This document shows, one piece after another, positions 1 to 7,460 of a DNA stretch of 64,000 nucleotides. Origin of the DNA: Rhodococcus jostii NBRC 16295 (lineage in GTDB: Bacteria; Actinomycetota; Actinomycetes; Mycobacteriales; Mycobacteriaceae); assembly GCF_001894825.1 (NCBI RefSeq), contig NZ_BCWY01000001.1:1-64000 (forward strand), read 5' to 3'. A program made the position numbers and the translations under genes. Each line of letters starts with the position of its first letter. Position 1 is the stretch's first letter. The notes under the pieces are model-generated. The model was not told where the DNA came from. It was given only the letters and a program-made list of their open reading frames with translations, and did no database searches.

Positions 1-10
1 GGGGTTAGCG

Positions 11-466
11 CTACTTGGTGTTGTGGAGCTCGTCAGCGAGTGAGCTCGCCTCGGCCGCGAGGAGCGCGGCCCTGGGCTGGTCGCCGGCGTCGATCGCGCG
101 CCAGTAGTCGATCTTGGTGTCGACGTAGCGTTGACGGAGTGCGATCTGCTGGGCCTCGAGTGCGAGTTGCTGGCGGCGTTCGGTGAGCAACTCGATTTGT
201 GCGGGGGCGGCCGCGGCGCCGAGTTGTCCGTTGGCGACGTACTCCTTCATGTCGTTGACCGACATCCCGGTCGCGGCCAGGCATGCGATTGCCACCAGCT
301 GGCCCAGGTCGTCCTCGTCGTAGACCCGGTGTTTACTGCTTTCCCCGCGGCTGATCGGTGTGATCACCCCGACCGACTCGTAGTAGCGCAGTGTGCTGGC
401 CGGCAGTCCGGTCAGGGCGGCGGCGTCCTTGATCGTGTAGACGTGTCGGGTGGGTTGTGCACTCAC
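11..466 (-). CDS. MerR family transcriptional regulator
   Basis: A 151-residue DNA-binding regulator. Residues about 10-75 form a MerR-type winged helix (YTIKDAAALTG, then STLRYYESVGVITP, then the H-R-VYDEDDL wing), followed by a coiled-coil dimer helix rich in Q, L and E. No cysteine cluster is visible in the C-terminal part, so a metal or Fe-S sensor is unlikely and the ligand is unknown. The start is GTG at 466. It lies about seven bases from a plausible -10 element, which would make the message nearly leaderless. An 18-bp perfect palindrome between the -35 and -10 elements is the expected site for autoregulation by MerR proteins. No target gene is adjacent: the next gene is a toxin-antitoxin pair on the other strand. 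Confidence 0.9.
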   Translation of the reverse strand: MSAQPTRHVYTIKDAAALTGLPASTLRYYESVGVITPISRGESSKHRVYDEDDLGQLVAIACLAATGMSVNDMKEYVANGQLGAAAAPAQIELLTERRQQLALEAQQIALRQRYVDTKIDYWRAIDAGDQPRAALLAAEASSLADELHNTK

Positions 467-473
467 CTCATCG

Positions 474-503
474 ACGTTAAGAACTTCAAGTACTTGAAGT
501 CAA
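474..503 (-). promoter_or_regulatory. MerR-type promoter with perfect operator palindrome
   Basis: The palindrome ACTTCAAGTACTTGAAGT (483-500) is perfect over 18 bp. Read on the minus strand, TTGACT (complement of 498-503) and TAACGT (complement of 474-479) are separated by 18 bases, and the dyad fills this spacer. This is the usual arrangement for MerR-family promoters, in which the activator untwists a long spacer. The GTG start of the MerR gene (466) lies roughly where transcription should begin. Confidence 0.65.
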
Positions 504-674
504 AGGTCAGGAGAGTCACACCCGTGCTCGCGGTCCACGGCAGATCAGCGCGCTTGCGGGGGAGGGTCAGCCACTCTGTAGGTACTTCCACATCCGGCCC
601 TCGGAACCGCCGACCCGTGTGTCCTCGACGGCGGTGATACCATTTTGTATAAGTGCAGTTGGAGGTGGTGTGCG

Positions 675-1121
675 ATGGCGTTGACGGATGTGGAGCGCGA
701 TCTCCGGGCGATCCCGGCGGAGAAGGAACTGCTGCAGATCAAGTTGCTGCGTGCGGTGGCACACGCGACGGACAATCAGGTGCCGCAGCGGGTGATCGCG
801 AAGAACCTGGCCGTCACACAACCGGAGGTCAGCCGGATCGTGAAGAAGCTGCGGCTGAACCCGGCGGCCCGCGACCGCAGCCCGCGGGAGGTGCTGCTCG
901 AACATGCCGCGAAGCGGATCGACCACGACCGGATGATGGCCGAACTGATTGCCTGGGACTACACCTTCGGGCATCTCGCCGAGGACGATCCGCTGGGGGA
1001 GAGCTATGTGCGGGGGACGTGGGATCAGATCGAACGCTCCCGCGACCTGCTGGGTGACGACGACTACCGGGTACTGCTCGCGGCCACGGCCGACCGGCGT
1101 GCGCAGGCGAATGCACTCTGA
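675..1121 (+). CDS. HTH antitoxin-like partner of zeta toxin
   Basis: A 148-residue protein. The ATG at 675 has GGAGG nine bases upstream (661-665), and TATAAG at 648-653 could be the -10 element. A helix-turn-helix is visible at about residues 45-65 (QRVIAKNLAVTQPEVSRIVKKL), followed by an acidic alpha-helical C-terminal half. The stop codon overlaps the start of the downstream zeta-type kinase gene by 11 bases, so the two are translationally coupled. By position it is the antitoxin, and the HTH suggests it also autoregulates the pair. It does not resemble the classical small epsilon antitoxin. The antitoxin assignment is inferred from context. Confidence 0.75.
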   Translation: MALTDVERDLRAIPAEKELLQIKLLRAVAHATDNQVPQRVIAKNLAVTQPEVSRIVKKLRLNPAARDRSPREVLLEHAAKRIDHDRMMAELIAWDYTFGHLAEDDPLGESYVRGTWDQIERSRDLLGDDDYRVLLAATADRRAQANAL

Positions 1122-1989
1122 CCCCGCCGCTGTCGCCGCCGACCTCGAGGCCTGGTGCCGGCCCGGCGGGATCCTCGACAAGGACGGCCCCTCCGCCTCC
1201 ATCCACCTGTTCGACCCGGTCGCCCGCCGGCGCACGCGGGACGCGATCGTCGACGCCTACCTGGCCGAGCAAACCGACGTCGGGATCGGCCATCAGTTCC
1301 TGGCTTTGGCGACCGCCGGCCCACCCGGGGTGGGCAAGTCGTCGAGTATCGACCGCCGGCACCTCGCCGGACAGGGATGGCGGGTGCTCGACGCCGACAC
1401 GATCAAGGACCATCTGCTCCGTGACGCCATCGAACAGGGCATCTACACCGACCTGCTGAACATCGACCTCGCCGACGGGCACCGGCTGATGCCGCGTGAA
1501 CTCGCCACCCTCGTGCACACTGAGTCGACGAAGCTCCTCGACATCATCACCGAGATCTGTCTGTCCCGCGGGGAGAACCTGGTCCTCGAGGGCACGTTCA
1601 GCTGGCCGGGCCTCGGCCCGCGGCTGACCGATCTCGCCTACGCCGAGTACGAGAAGTTCACGATGCTAGATGTCGAAGCACCCCAACACATCACGCGGGC
1701 CCGTGCTCTGACTAGGTGGTGGCGGGGCCGGCAGGAAGCGTTGCGTGGCGGTGACGGGTTCGGTGGCCGGTTCACCCCGGGATTCGTCATCGACGCCCTC
1801 TTCACCGGCAGCTCCGAGGAGACGGTGTGCGCGCGGAATGCCCGGGCCGCGTTCGATCACCCACTGGCCGCGGAGATCCCGACGGTCGAGCTGCTCGTCG
1901 AGAACGTCGACGGCGGCGACGAGACGTGGGTGAAGGAGAACGGAGTCGTGGTCTACCCACAGGTTCCGGCCGACCGACCCGAGCCCTGA
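1111..1989 (+). CDS. zeta toxin family P-loop kinase
   Basis: A 292-residue zeta/PezT-type nucleotide kinase. The Walker A motif GPPGVGKS lies at residues 70-77. It is followed by an acidic VLDADTIKDHL segment, matching the catalytic Asp region of zeta toxins, and a conserved LEGTFS. Characterised members phosphorylate UDP-N-acetylglucosamine and so poison cell-wall synthesis; whether this member does so is inferred from the family. The ATG at 1111 overlaps the upstream gene by 11 bases, and homology begins well downstream of it, so this start is preferred to a longer open frame reaching back to 949. About 60 residues precede the P-loop, a longer N-terminus than in the minimal toxins. Confidence 0.88.
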   Translation: MHSDPAAVAADLEAWCRPGGILDKDGPSASIHLFDPVARRRTRDAIVDAYLAEQTDVGIGHQFLALATAGPPGVGKSSSIDRRHLAGQGWRVLDADTIKDHLLRDAIEQGIYTDLLNIDLADGHRLMPRELATLVHTESTKLLDIITEICLSRGENLVLEGTFSWPGLGPRLTDLAYAEYEKFTMLDVEAPQHITRARALTRWWRGRQEALRGGDGFGGRFTPGFVIDALFTGSSEETVCARNARAAFDHPLAAEIPTVELLVENVDGGDETWVKENGVVVYPQVPADRPEP

Positions 1990-2149
1990 CCTTTCCGTCC
2001 GTGCCACGCGCGCCCCCGCCAGGATGTAATCCGCAACGCCTCGGCCGCGAGCCCACGGGCGAAGTGGGGGGTCTGAGCGACGACGATGACGACCGAATCT
2101 GGGAAGCCCGGATTCCTGAGATGCGAGGCACTCCGATTGAACGACGTTC

Positions 2150-2440
2150 TCAGGCGCAGTCCCGGCAGATCAGCTGCTGATGTTCGACAAGGCGACTATG
2201 ATGGTGGACCAGAAAGCAACTGGTGCAGGTGAATTCGTCCGACTGCTTGGGGATGACGCGGACGGTGAATTCTTCACCGGAGAGGTCGGCGCCGGGCAGT
2301 TCGAAGGATTCGGCAGTGTCGGCGTCCTCGACATCCACGGCGGGGGACTGGGTGTCTTTCCGGCTGGCGGTCAGCTGTTCGAGGGAAGTGTCCGTCTCGT
2401 CGGATTCGGTGACTCGTGGTGCGTCGTAGTCGGTAGGCAT
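2150..2440 (-). CDS. DUF4193 zinc-ribbon-like protein
   Basis: A 96-residue acidic protein of the actinobacterial DUF4193 family. It has an N-terminal MPTDYDAPR, a central ESFELPGADLSGEE block and a C-terminal pair of CxxC motifs (FTCTSC and ICRDC) that look like a zinc ribbon. The function is not established. Family members are usually chromosomal and highly conserved in actinobacteria, so a copy among plasmid-like genes is notable. The start is the only ATG that fits the family N-terminus. The upstream strand carries GGAAAG eight or so bases before it as a possible ribosome site. Confidence 0.9.
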   Translation of the reverse strand: MPTDYDAPRVTESDETDTSLEQLTASRKDTQSPAVDVEDADTAESFELPGADLSGEEFTVRVIPKQSDEFTCTSCFLVHHHSRLVEHQQLICRDCA

Positions 2441-2938
2441 GACTGATCTTTCCTCATACTCTGGGTGTTCGGACCCGCCAGACTAGAGGGTGCGGTGGCG
2501 CGTCACGCGCTCGGGGGCATCGTGTGCTGCGACTTCAACCTCTTGGGGCGGAGTATGCGATGCGGGTGATCGTCACCGACGAACTCCGACAGCTACCAGG
2601 TCGCCCGCCGCGAGCTGATCGCATCGGGTCGAGCATCGCCGCTCGAAGTACTCGAGCAATCGGGTCGAGAACTCGCACCCACCGGACAGCGAGAACGGGC
2701 GACGAAACGGTTCACCTACCGCGACACCCGCGGCCACGGTCATCGACCTCACCGGGACGATCAGCACCCGCGCTCACACTCACGCGCAACCGGGATCTCC
2801 GGAGGCTGTGACAGTGAGGTGCGCATCGTCACCGTCGTAATCGCCGGCCGTGGTTGGTGGCGCGCGCAGGGGTATTGGGGGACGTGTCGTCATGGCAGGT
2901 CAAGGGCGGATTCGGCTGGGCCGCAGCGCGGGTGATCG
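2441..2938. other. intergenic region without recognised gene
   Basis: No convincing gene is seen. A plus-strand frame around 2582-2810 is open and has natural-looking composition (YQVARRELIASG then LEVLEQSGRELAPTG) but has no start codon. It may be a fragment of a mobile-element gene. Confidence in that reading is low. Confidence 0.3.
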
Positions 2939-3402
2939 TTAGGCGGTCGTGGGAATGGTGATCTGGTCCCTGCCGTCGATGGCGGAGAGTAGATAGTGCG
3001 GGCAGGTGAGCACCTGTCGTGGCACGGGAATCGCCTGACGGTCGGTGTCGAGGTAGAGGCGGTATGCGAGCTGCCCCGCGTCGGTGGTCGCCGGTGTCCG
3101 GGTCGACGGCGCCGAGGAAGTATCCGTACGTGGCGCCGGCGGTGGAGAAGATCGCGCGCGCCCGCTCGGCGGGCTCGGCGGGCGGCAGATACCGTGGCCG
3201 ACCCGTCTCGGCGTCGAGGGTGTGCGCGAGGACCGTGACCGCGAACCCGGCCACGGCGGGGAACCACTGCTCTGCCGCGACGTCGAACGGTGCGATGGAC
3301 GTGTGAATCTGCAGCTCGATGTCCGTTCCGGTACGAGCCGCCACTGTGATGAGGTGTGGATCCGCTGAGATGTCGACGGTGGCCAGAGACGGCAGCGCCT
3401 CG
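2939..3402 (-). pseudogene. frameshifted copy of the 168-aa protein at 11546-12052
   Basis: The encoded protein matches the intact hypothetical protein at 11546-12052 over most of its length. Shared blocks are RTGTDIELQIHTSIAPFDVAA, AQTG/AETGxPRYLPPAEPAE and the C-terminal ITIPTTA. The reading frame breaks at 3074-3077, where this copy has CCCC and the intact copy has CCC (11681-11683). Before that point one frame carries the homology; after it the homology continues in another frame to a TAA at 2939. The first 16 residues of the intact protein have no counterpart and there is no start codon at the homology edge, so the 5' end is also lost. The function of the family is unknown. Confidence 0.85.
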
Positions 3403-3558
3403 CACCGCCGACGACCGGACCGGCTGAATCGTCCGTTTACCAGCGGAGACGGTGTGGCACCTGAAGGGAGTATTGGCCGCGCGCGCCACACCGCCAGCCT
3501 TCGTCCCGCCGTTGGGCGGCACGTTCGGATCACCGTCCACTCAGCGCAGGATGAGACC

Positions 3559-3729
3559 GTGAGCGACCGAACCGCAGCAGACGTCGAGCGTGAATTCGCC
3601 ATGCTCGCCTACGTACGCGACCGTCTCCGGGCTTCGGAGGGTGAAGACTTCCGTATCCCGACCACCGCCGTCGACCAGGTTCTCGATGAGCTCAACAGTC
3701 TCGAACGGTCGCCCTGGGATCCGAACTGA
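3559..3729 (+). CDS. small hypothetical protein
   Basis: A 56-residue acidic, helical protein from a GTG at 3559 (VSDRTAADVEREF at the N-terminus; LDELNSLERSPWDPN at the end). It belongs to no family I recognise. The residue make-up (D/E, R, L, A with few Pro or Ser runs) looks more natural than the opposite-strand frame covering the same bases. It starts just upstream of, and divergent from, the frameshifted pseudogene. There is no strong ribosome site, so this could be a remnant. Confidence 0.4.
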   Translation: MSDRTAADVEREFAMLAYVRDRLRASEGEDFRIPTTAVDQVLDELNSLERSPWDPN

Positions 3730-3919
3730 TTCCCATGCGTACAGAGTCCGGGCATTGGTCACGGATGTTTCGGGCTGGCCGGGTGTGTGCCGGCCCCCCG
3801 GGAGGCGGGCGGAGTCCTTTCCTTTCGCCAACTGGTGGCACAGAACCTGCCGTCGCCGGGGCGAAGTCATGTCAGACCTCCGATACCCCATCGTGGAGGC
3901 AGCAACCGGCCCCCGCTAA

Positions 3920-4105
3920 ATGACCTATTCGACTGGCGGAGCGAACAGCCCGATCGGCATGGCGACGACGGTGGAGGTGATCGGCGCCCGGCAGGGAATG
4001 GTCGAGCTGTTCGTCTTCCAATTCGGGGCCGATTTGATGGTGCGGACGGATGTCGATTTGGTGTTCTTCAACAACCTCACCACTGCCATAAAGCAGTGTC
4101 CATAA
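3920..4105 (+). pseudogene. N-terminal fragment of a TerD-domain protein
   Basis: The 61-residue frame resembles the first third of TerD/stress-protein (tellurium resistance) domains. It has GGANSPIG near the start and ends with a VRTDVDLVFFNNLTT motif, matching the family's V-R-x-D-x-D-F/L-V-F-y-N pattern. Full-length TerD proteins are about 180-200 residues and carry further calcium-binding acidic motifs, which are absent here because the frame stops at 4105. No ribosome site is visible before the ATG. It is most likely a truncated remnant in this gene-poor stretch. Confidence 0.55.
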
Positions 4106-4567
4106 CCCGTAATGGGATCGTAGGTCCGTTGGGAAGGTGAGGTGTTAGGTGTTGCTTCCGCTCGGGCTCTCGCGGCCGTGATGGCGGGCTCGAACACTTT
4201 CCACCTTTATTCTGTGCTGGGCTGCGTTTCGCGTCATGACGTCCCGAGACCGGTGCATGCCCGAGGGTTCCGCCGCGTTGACTGCTACTCGACTAACCAG
4301 ACTGCAGCGCAACCATATTCGCATTCATTCTTCCCGCGATGAATCAGGAATGCCAGGCCGGGTTGGCCACAATAGTCCTGCAGTCCTCGGCACCGTCGAC
4401 AGATGGTGCTCGGTGCGGTCGCTGGACCAGAGGGTGACGGCGCAGGTCCTCGGAAATCAGTGTGGCCCGCGTGTGATCGGTTGCCGTTCCGATCCGCTGG
4501 CGATGAGAGGACCGAAATGCCGCTACTGTGTGCGTTCGACGATTGCCTGACGAGTAGGGAGAAAAAT
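4106..4567. other. intergenic region upstream of the Lsr2-repeat gene
   Basis: Nothing recognisable is encoded on either strand. GC content is visibly lower than in the metal and catabolic regions. Two possible start regions for the downstream gene lie at its right end: an ATG at 4517 with GAGAGGA just upstream, and the ATG at 4568 with AGGGAG upstream. Confidence 0.35.
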
Positions 4568-5692
4568 ATGGCGGTATCACCGAGGGGTTCTGAACGTTCG
4601 GCGAAGAAGACGACCAAGGAGATTCGTGAATGGGCGATCGGGGAGGGACTGGAGGTGTCTTCCCGCGGTCGGATTTCGGCCGAGATCGAGCAAGCATTCC
4701 ATGACGCTCAAGCGCAGAAGTCTCAGGTCAAACCGGCGCCGGTAAAGAAGACGGCTGCGAAGAAGATCGTTGCGGAGACGGCGGCTGCGAAGAAGCGGCC
4801 CGCAAAAAAGGTAATCGAGGAAAAGGCCCCCGCAAAGAGAGCGGCGGCGAGCAAGGCTCCAGCGAAGAAAACGACCAGGGAGATTCGTGGGTGGGCGATC
4901 GGGGAGGGATTGGAGGTGTCCTCCCGCGGCCGGATTCCGGCCGAGATCGAGCAAGCCTTCGACGACGCTCAGACGCAGAAGATCCAGGCAACGGTACCGG
5001 TAAAGAAGACGGCAGCGAAGAAGGTAGCCGCCAAGAAGACGGCCGCCAAGAAGACGGCCGCGGCGGCTCCGGTCAAGAGGACAGCGGCGAGCAAGGCTCC
5101 GGCGGACAAGAGGACAGTCGCGACGAAGGCGGCCGTGAAGAAGGTGGCCGTGAAGAAGCCGGTGAAAAGGGCAGTTGTGAGGAAGGCTCCAGCGAAGACG
5201 ACGAACAAGGAGATTCGCGATTGGGCTTCCGCGGATGGCCGCGAGGTGTCCTCCCGCGGAAGGATTCCGGCTGAGGTCGAGCAAGCCTTCCATGACGCGC
5301 AGGCGAAGAAGGTTCGGACAAGAACGGCGCCAGTAAGGAAGACGGCAGCGAAGAAGATTGCTGCCAAGAAGACGGCCGCGGCGGCGGCTCCGGTCAAGAG
5401 GGTAGCGGCGAGTAAGGCTCCGGCGGACAAGGAGGTAGTCGCGACGAAGAAGGCCGCGACGAAGACGGCCGCGACAAAGAAGGCCGGGAAGAAGACAGTC
5501 GAGGCAAAGGCAACTTCGGAGAAAGCGGCCGCGAAGAAAACGGTCGCGGCGAAGGCTCCGGCGAAGAAGTCCCCGAGGGAGATTCGTGAGTGGGCGATCG
5601 GGGCGGGTCATGAGGTGTCCTCCCGCGGCCGGATTTCGGTGGAGATTGAGCGAGCATTCCATGATGCTCAGGCCGCGATGCCGGTCGCGTGA
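4568..5692 (+). CDS. histone H1-like protein with four Lsr2 C-terminal domains
   Basis: A 374-residue, very basic protein. Four near-identical copies of an Lsr2 C-terminal DNA-binding domain (E-I-R-x-W-A ... EVSSRGRI ... EIEQAFHDAQ) sit at about residues 13-48, 100-135, 210-245 and 333-370. They are joined by Lys/Ala/Pro-rich linkers of the KKTAAKK and KAPAKK type seen in histone H1-like and HupB-type tails. In Lsr2 the R-G-R loop enters the minor groove of AT-rich DNA and silences foreign genes; binding here is inferred from that. The Lsr2 N-terminal dimerisation domain is missing, so multivalency would come from the repeats. The ATG at 4568 has AGGGAG upstream; an alternative in-frame ATG at 4517 with GAGAGGA would add 17 residues. 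Confidence 0.9.
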   Translation: MAVSPRGSERSAKKTTKEIREWAIGEGLEVSSRGRISAEIEQAFHDAQAQKSQVKPAPVKKTAAKKIVAETAAAKKRPAKKVIEEKAPAKRAAASKAPAKKTTREIRGWAIGEGLEVSSRGRIPAEIEQAFDDAQTQKIQATVPVKKTAAKKVAAKKTAAKKTAAAAPVKRTAASKAPADKRTVATKAAVKKVAVKKPVKRAVVRKAPAKTTNKEIRDWASADGREVSSRGRIPAEVEQAFHDAQAKKVRTRTAPVRKTAAKKIAAKKTAAAAAPVKRVAASKAPADKEVVATKKAATKTAATKKAGKKTVEAKATSEKAAAKKTVAAKAPAKKSPREIREWAIGAGHEVSSRGRISVEIERAFHDAQAAMPVA

Positions 5693-5933
5693 GTTGCAAC
5701 ATGGCCATGATGCACAGCGTGGCCGTCCTGCCGCGAAGGCTATGAGCCTGTGGGGATTATGATTCTCGGCGGTGGGTGGTTGTCCGTGCAGCGGTGCCGG
5801 GGATGGCGGAAGGTATCTCGGCGCACTTGACTTGACGATTCCCGCGCGGAGTGGATCGGGAGGGTCGCATATGTGTTGGGGAACCGCCGGTGGCCGCGGT
5901 TGCCGGTATCTGAGCACCTACCGGTGACACGAT

Positions 5934-6452
5934 GTGCGGGTGGGGAGACAGAGCGGGATCTTCGGGGTTGTGGGTTTGGTCGTCGGGCTGGTGGCGGCGG
6001 TGGTGTTCGCCGCGTTTACGTCGCGGCCGTACATGGTGGCGACGTCGTTCCAGCCGGCGCTGACTGATCCATGGATGCGGGTGATGGCCTTCCTCGGCGG
6101 TGCCACGGTGGCCGGGGTCGGCTGCGGGGTGGTGCTGTGGCTGTCCGGGTGGCGGATGGTGCAGGACGCGGCGAGCGCGGACGAACGCCGTCGTCGGCGC
6201 ACCTTCCTGCTCGGCCGGACCGTCGCCGCGGCCCTGGCTGGTATCACCGTGGGGTTGTTGCCGATGCTGGTGTTGCTGTATGCCGTCTTCACGGCCACCG
6301 TGGGCAACGCGGTGGAATGGGCTGTGGTGCTGGTTCTCTACGCCGGCAGCGCGGTACTGGCGTACGGGTGCGCACTGCTGGGTGTGTGGTGGGTATTGGC
6401 CGCGGCGGGCGATGATCGGCGCGCGGGAACCGTGCCGATGCTGGCGGTGTAG
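5934..6452 (+). CDS. polytopic membrane protein, ended by an in-frame TAG
   Basis: A 172-residue hydrophobic protein with about four membrane segments: residues ~8-28, 50-70, 95-120 and 128-157. It starts at GTG 5934. I do not recognise the family. The frame stops at TAG (6450-6452), yet the same frame continues for 63 sense codons encoding another clear membrane span and a basic Arg/Pro tail before TGA at 6642. The natural product is therefore probably about 236 residues, and this copy is either nonsense-mutated or read through. The upstream neighbour is the Lsr2-repeat gene, with no evident functional link. Confidence 0.6.
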   Translation: MRVGRQSGIFGVVGLVVGLVAAVVFAAFTSRPYMVATSFQPALTDPWMRVMAFLGGATVAGVGCGVVLWLSGWRMVQDAASADERRRRRTFLLGRTVAAALAGITVGLLPMLVLLYAVFTATVGNAVEWAVVLVLYAGSAVLAYGCALLGVWWVLAAAGDDRRAGTVPMLAV

Positions 6453-6644
6453 CTGCCGGTCGGTGCGCCGACGGCCACTGCTGCGGGTGTGGGCGCGGCT
6501 GGGCTGTTCGGGTATTCCACCGTCCCTGCGACATTCGTGTGCGTCGTCACGGTGGTGGCCGCCGTCCTGACTGCAACGGTGGCGCTGGCTCGGGTGCTGA
6601 CCCGGGCCCGGCCGCCGGCGCCGGGACCGGGTGACCGCGCCTGA
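6453..6644 (+). pseudogene. in-frame continuation of the membrane protein after TAG
   Basis: This is the same reading frame as 5934-6452, directly after the TAG codon. It encodes a Gly/Ala-rich linker, a hydrophobic span (FVCVVTVVAAVLTATVALA) and a basic Pro-rich end (ARPPAPGPGDRA), then TGA at 6642-6644. It has no start codon of its own, which points to loss of the C-terminal part of one original gene. Confidence 0.6.
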
Positions 6645-6745
6645 CTCATCGCGTCCTGGACCGCCCGCGAGGTCGTCTCCGCGCCGGCCGAGGGTCGGCG
6701 AGCACGCTCGGGGTGAGGCAGTGGGAGAGGGCCTCGTTCGTCGAG

Positions 6746-7153
6746 TCACTCGGTGATGGTGGGCGGTTCGGTCAGGAACGGTCGTACCTCGAGCCATTCG
6801 TGGATGGGTTTCCCGCCGGCTCCGGGGGCGGCCGACAGTTCGCCGGCCAGTTCGAGGGCCCGCTGGTGGGTGTGGACGTCGATGATCATCCAGCCGGCGA
6901 TGAGGTCCTTGGTTTCGGGGAAGGGGCCGTCGGTGACCGGTGGGCGGCGTTCGCCGTCGTAGCGGACGAACAGTCCGCTGGAGGAGAGCGCGTGCCCGTC
7001 GACGAACTCGAGGCTGCGTTCGAGTCGGTCGGCGAAGTCCTGCATGTACTGGATGTGGGCGGAGATCTCCTCCGGCGTCCACTGGTCCATGGGGATGTCG
7101 TTGACCGGGGTCGGGGCGCCGCGGTAGTGCTTGAGCAGCAGGTACTTGGCCAT
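6746..7153 (-). CDS. YCII/DGPF-domain protein
   Basis: A 135-residue protein of the YCII-related (DGPF) family, a dimeric alpha+beta fold. It begins MAKYLLLKHYRG and carries the family core VTDGPFPETKDLIAGWMIIDV, so the DGPF motif is intact. Family proteins are often encoded beside extracytoplasmic sigma factors; none is present here. The biochemical role is unknown. The ATG at 7153 is preceded by GAGGAG, and homology starts exactly there, so the longer upstream frame is not used. Confidence 0.88.
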   Translation of the reverse strand: MAKYLLLKHYRGAPTPVNDIPMDQWTPEEISAHIQYMQDFADRLERSLEFVDGHALSSSGLFVRYDGERRPPVTDGPFPETKDLIAGWMIIDVHTHQRALELAGELSAAPGAGGKPIHEWLEVRPFLTEPPTITE

Positions 7154-7460
7154 GGTTTCTCCTCGGTGGTGGCGCGGCCCATTGTGGTCGCGTTCAGTGC
7201 AGGGACGGAGCTGGTTGCGGGTTCTCGACATCGTCGCCGGAAAATTTCTTGTGGGTCTTGTATTCGAAGCCGCACAAATCAAGGAGCAGCTCCTCGGACC
7301 TGGGTGTGGTCGAGATCTGCACCTAGGGGCACGATGTCGCCCGACGAGGGCATCGTGACGACCTCGATCTCGCGGCGTCGTCGCCGCGGTCACGGAAATC
7401 ACCGAACCCGTCGACCTGCGTGCGCCATTGTGGCGGTGCTGCCGGTGGCGTCGTCGCCCG
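7154..7460. other. gap with no recognised gene
   Basis: Neither strand encodes a convincing product. This gap separates the YCII-type gene from the decayed RES toxin gene; only the ribosome site of the former (7155-7162) is identifiable. Confidence 0.4.

Noticed and set aside
2829..3602. A single 257-residue protein across the pseudogene
   Set aside because: Comparison with 11546-12052 shows that the frame changes at 3074-3077; the long frame mixes real and shifted sequence.
4568..5692. DNA-level tandem repeats read as a CRISPR or VNTR array
   Set aside because: Repeats correspond to protein domains and linkers in one frame, with codon-level variation; no constant spacers.
4577..5917. Minus-strand 446-codon open frame opposite the Lsr2-repeat gene
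   Set aside because: Its Leu/Arg repeats are the complement of the Lys/Ala repeat codons on the plus strand.
5757..7082. Minus-strand 441-codon open frame over the membrane and YCII genes
   Set aside because: Arg/His/Pro-rich text without domains; it overlaps two better-supported genes.
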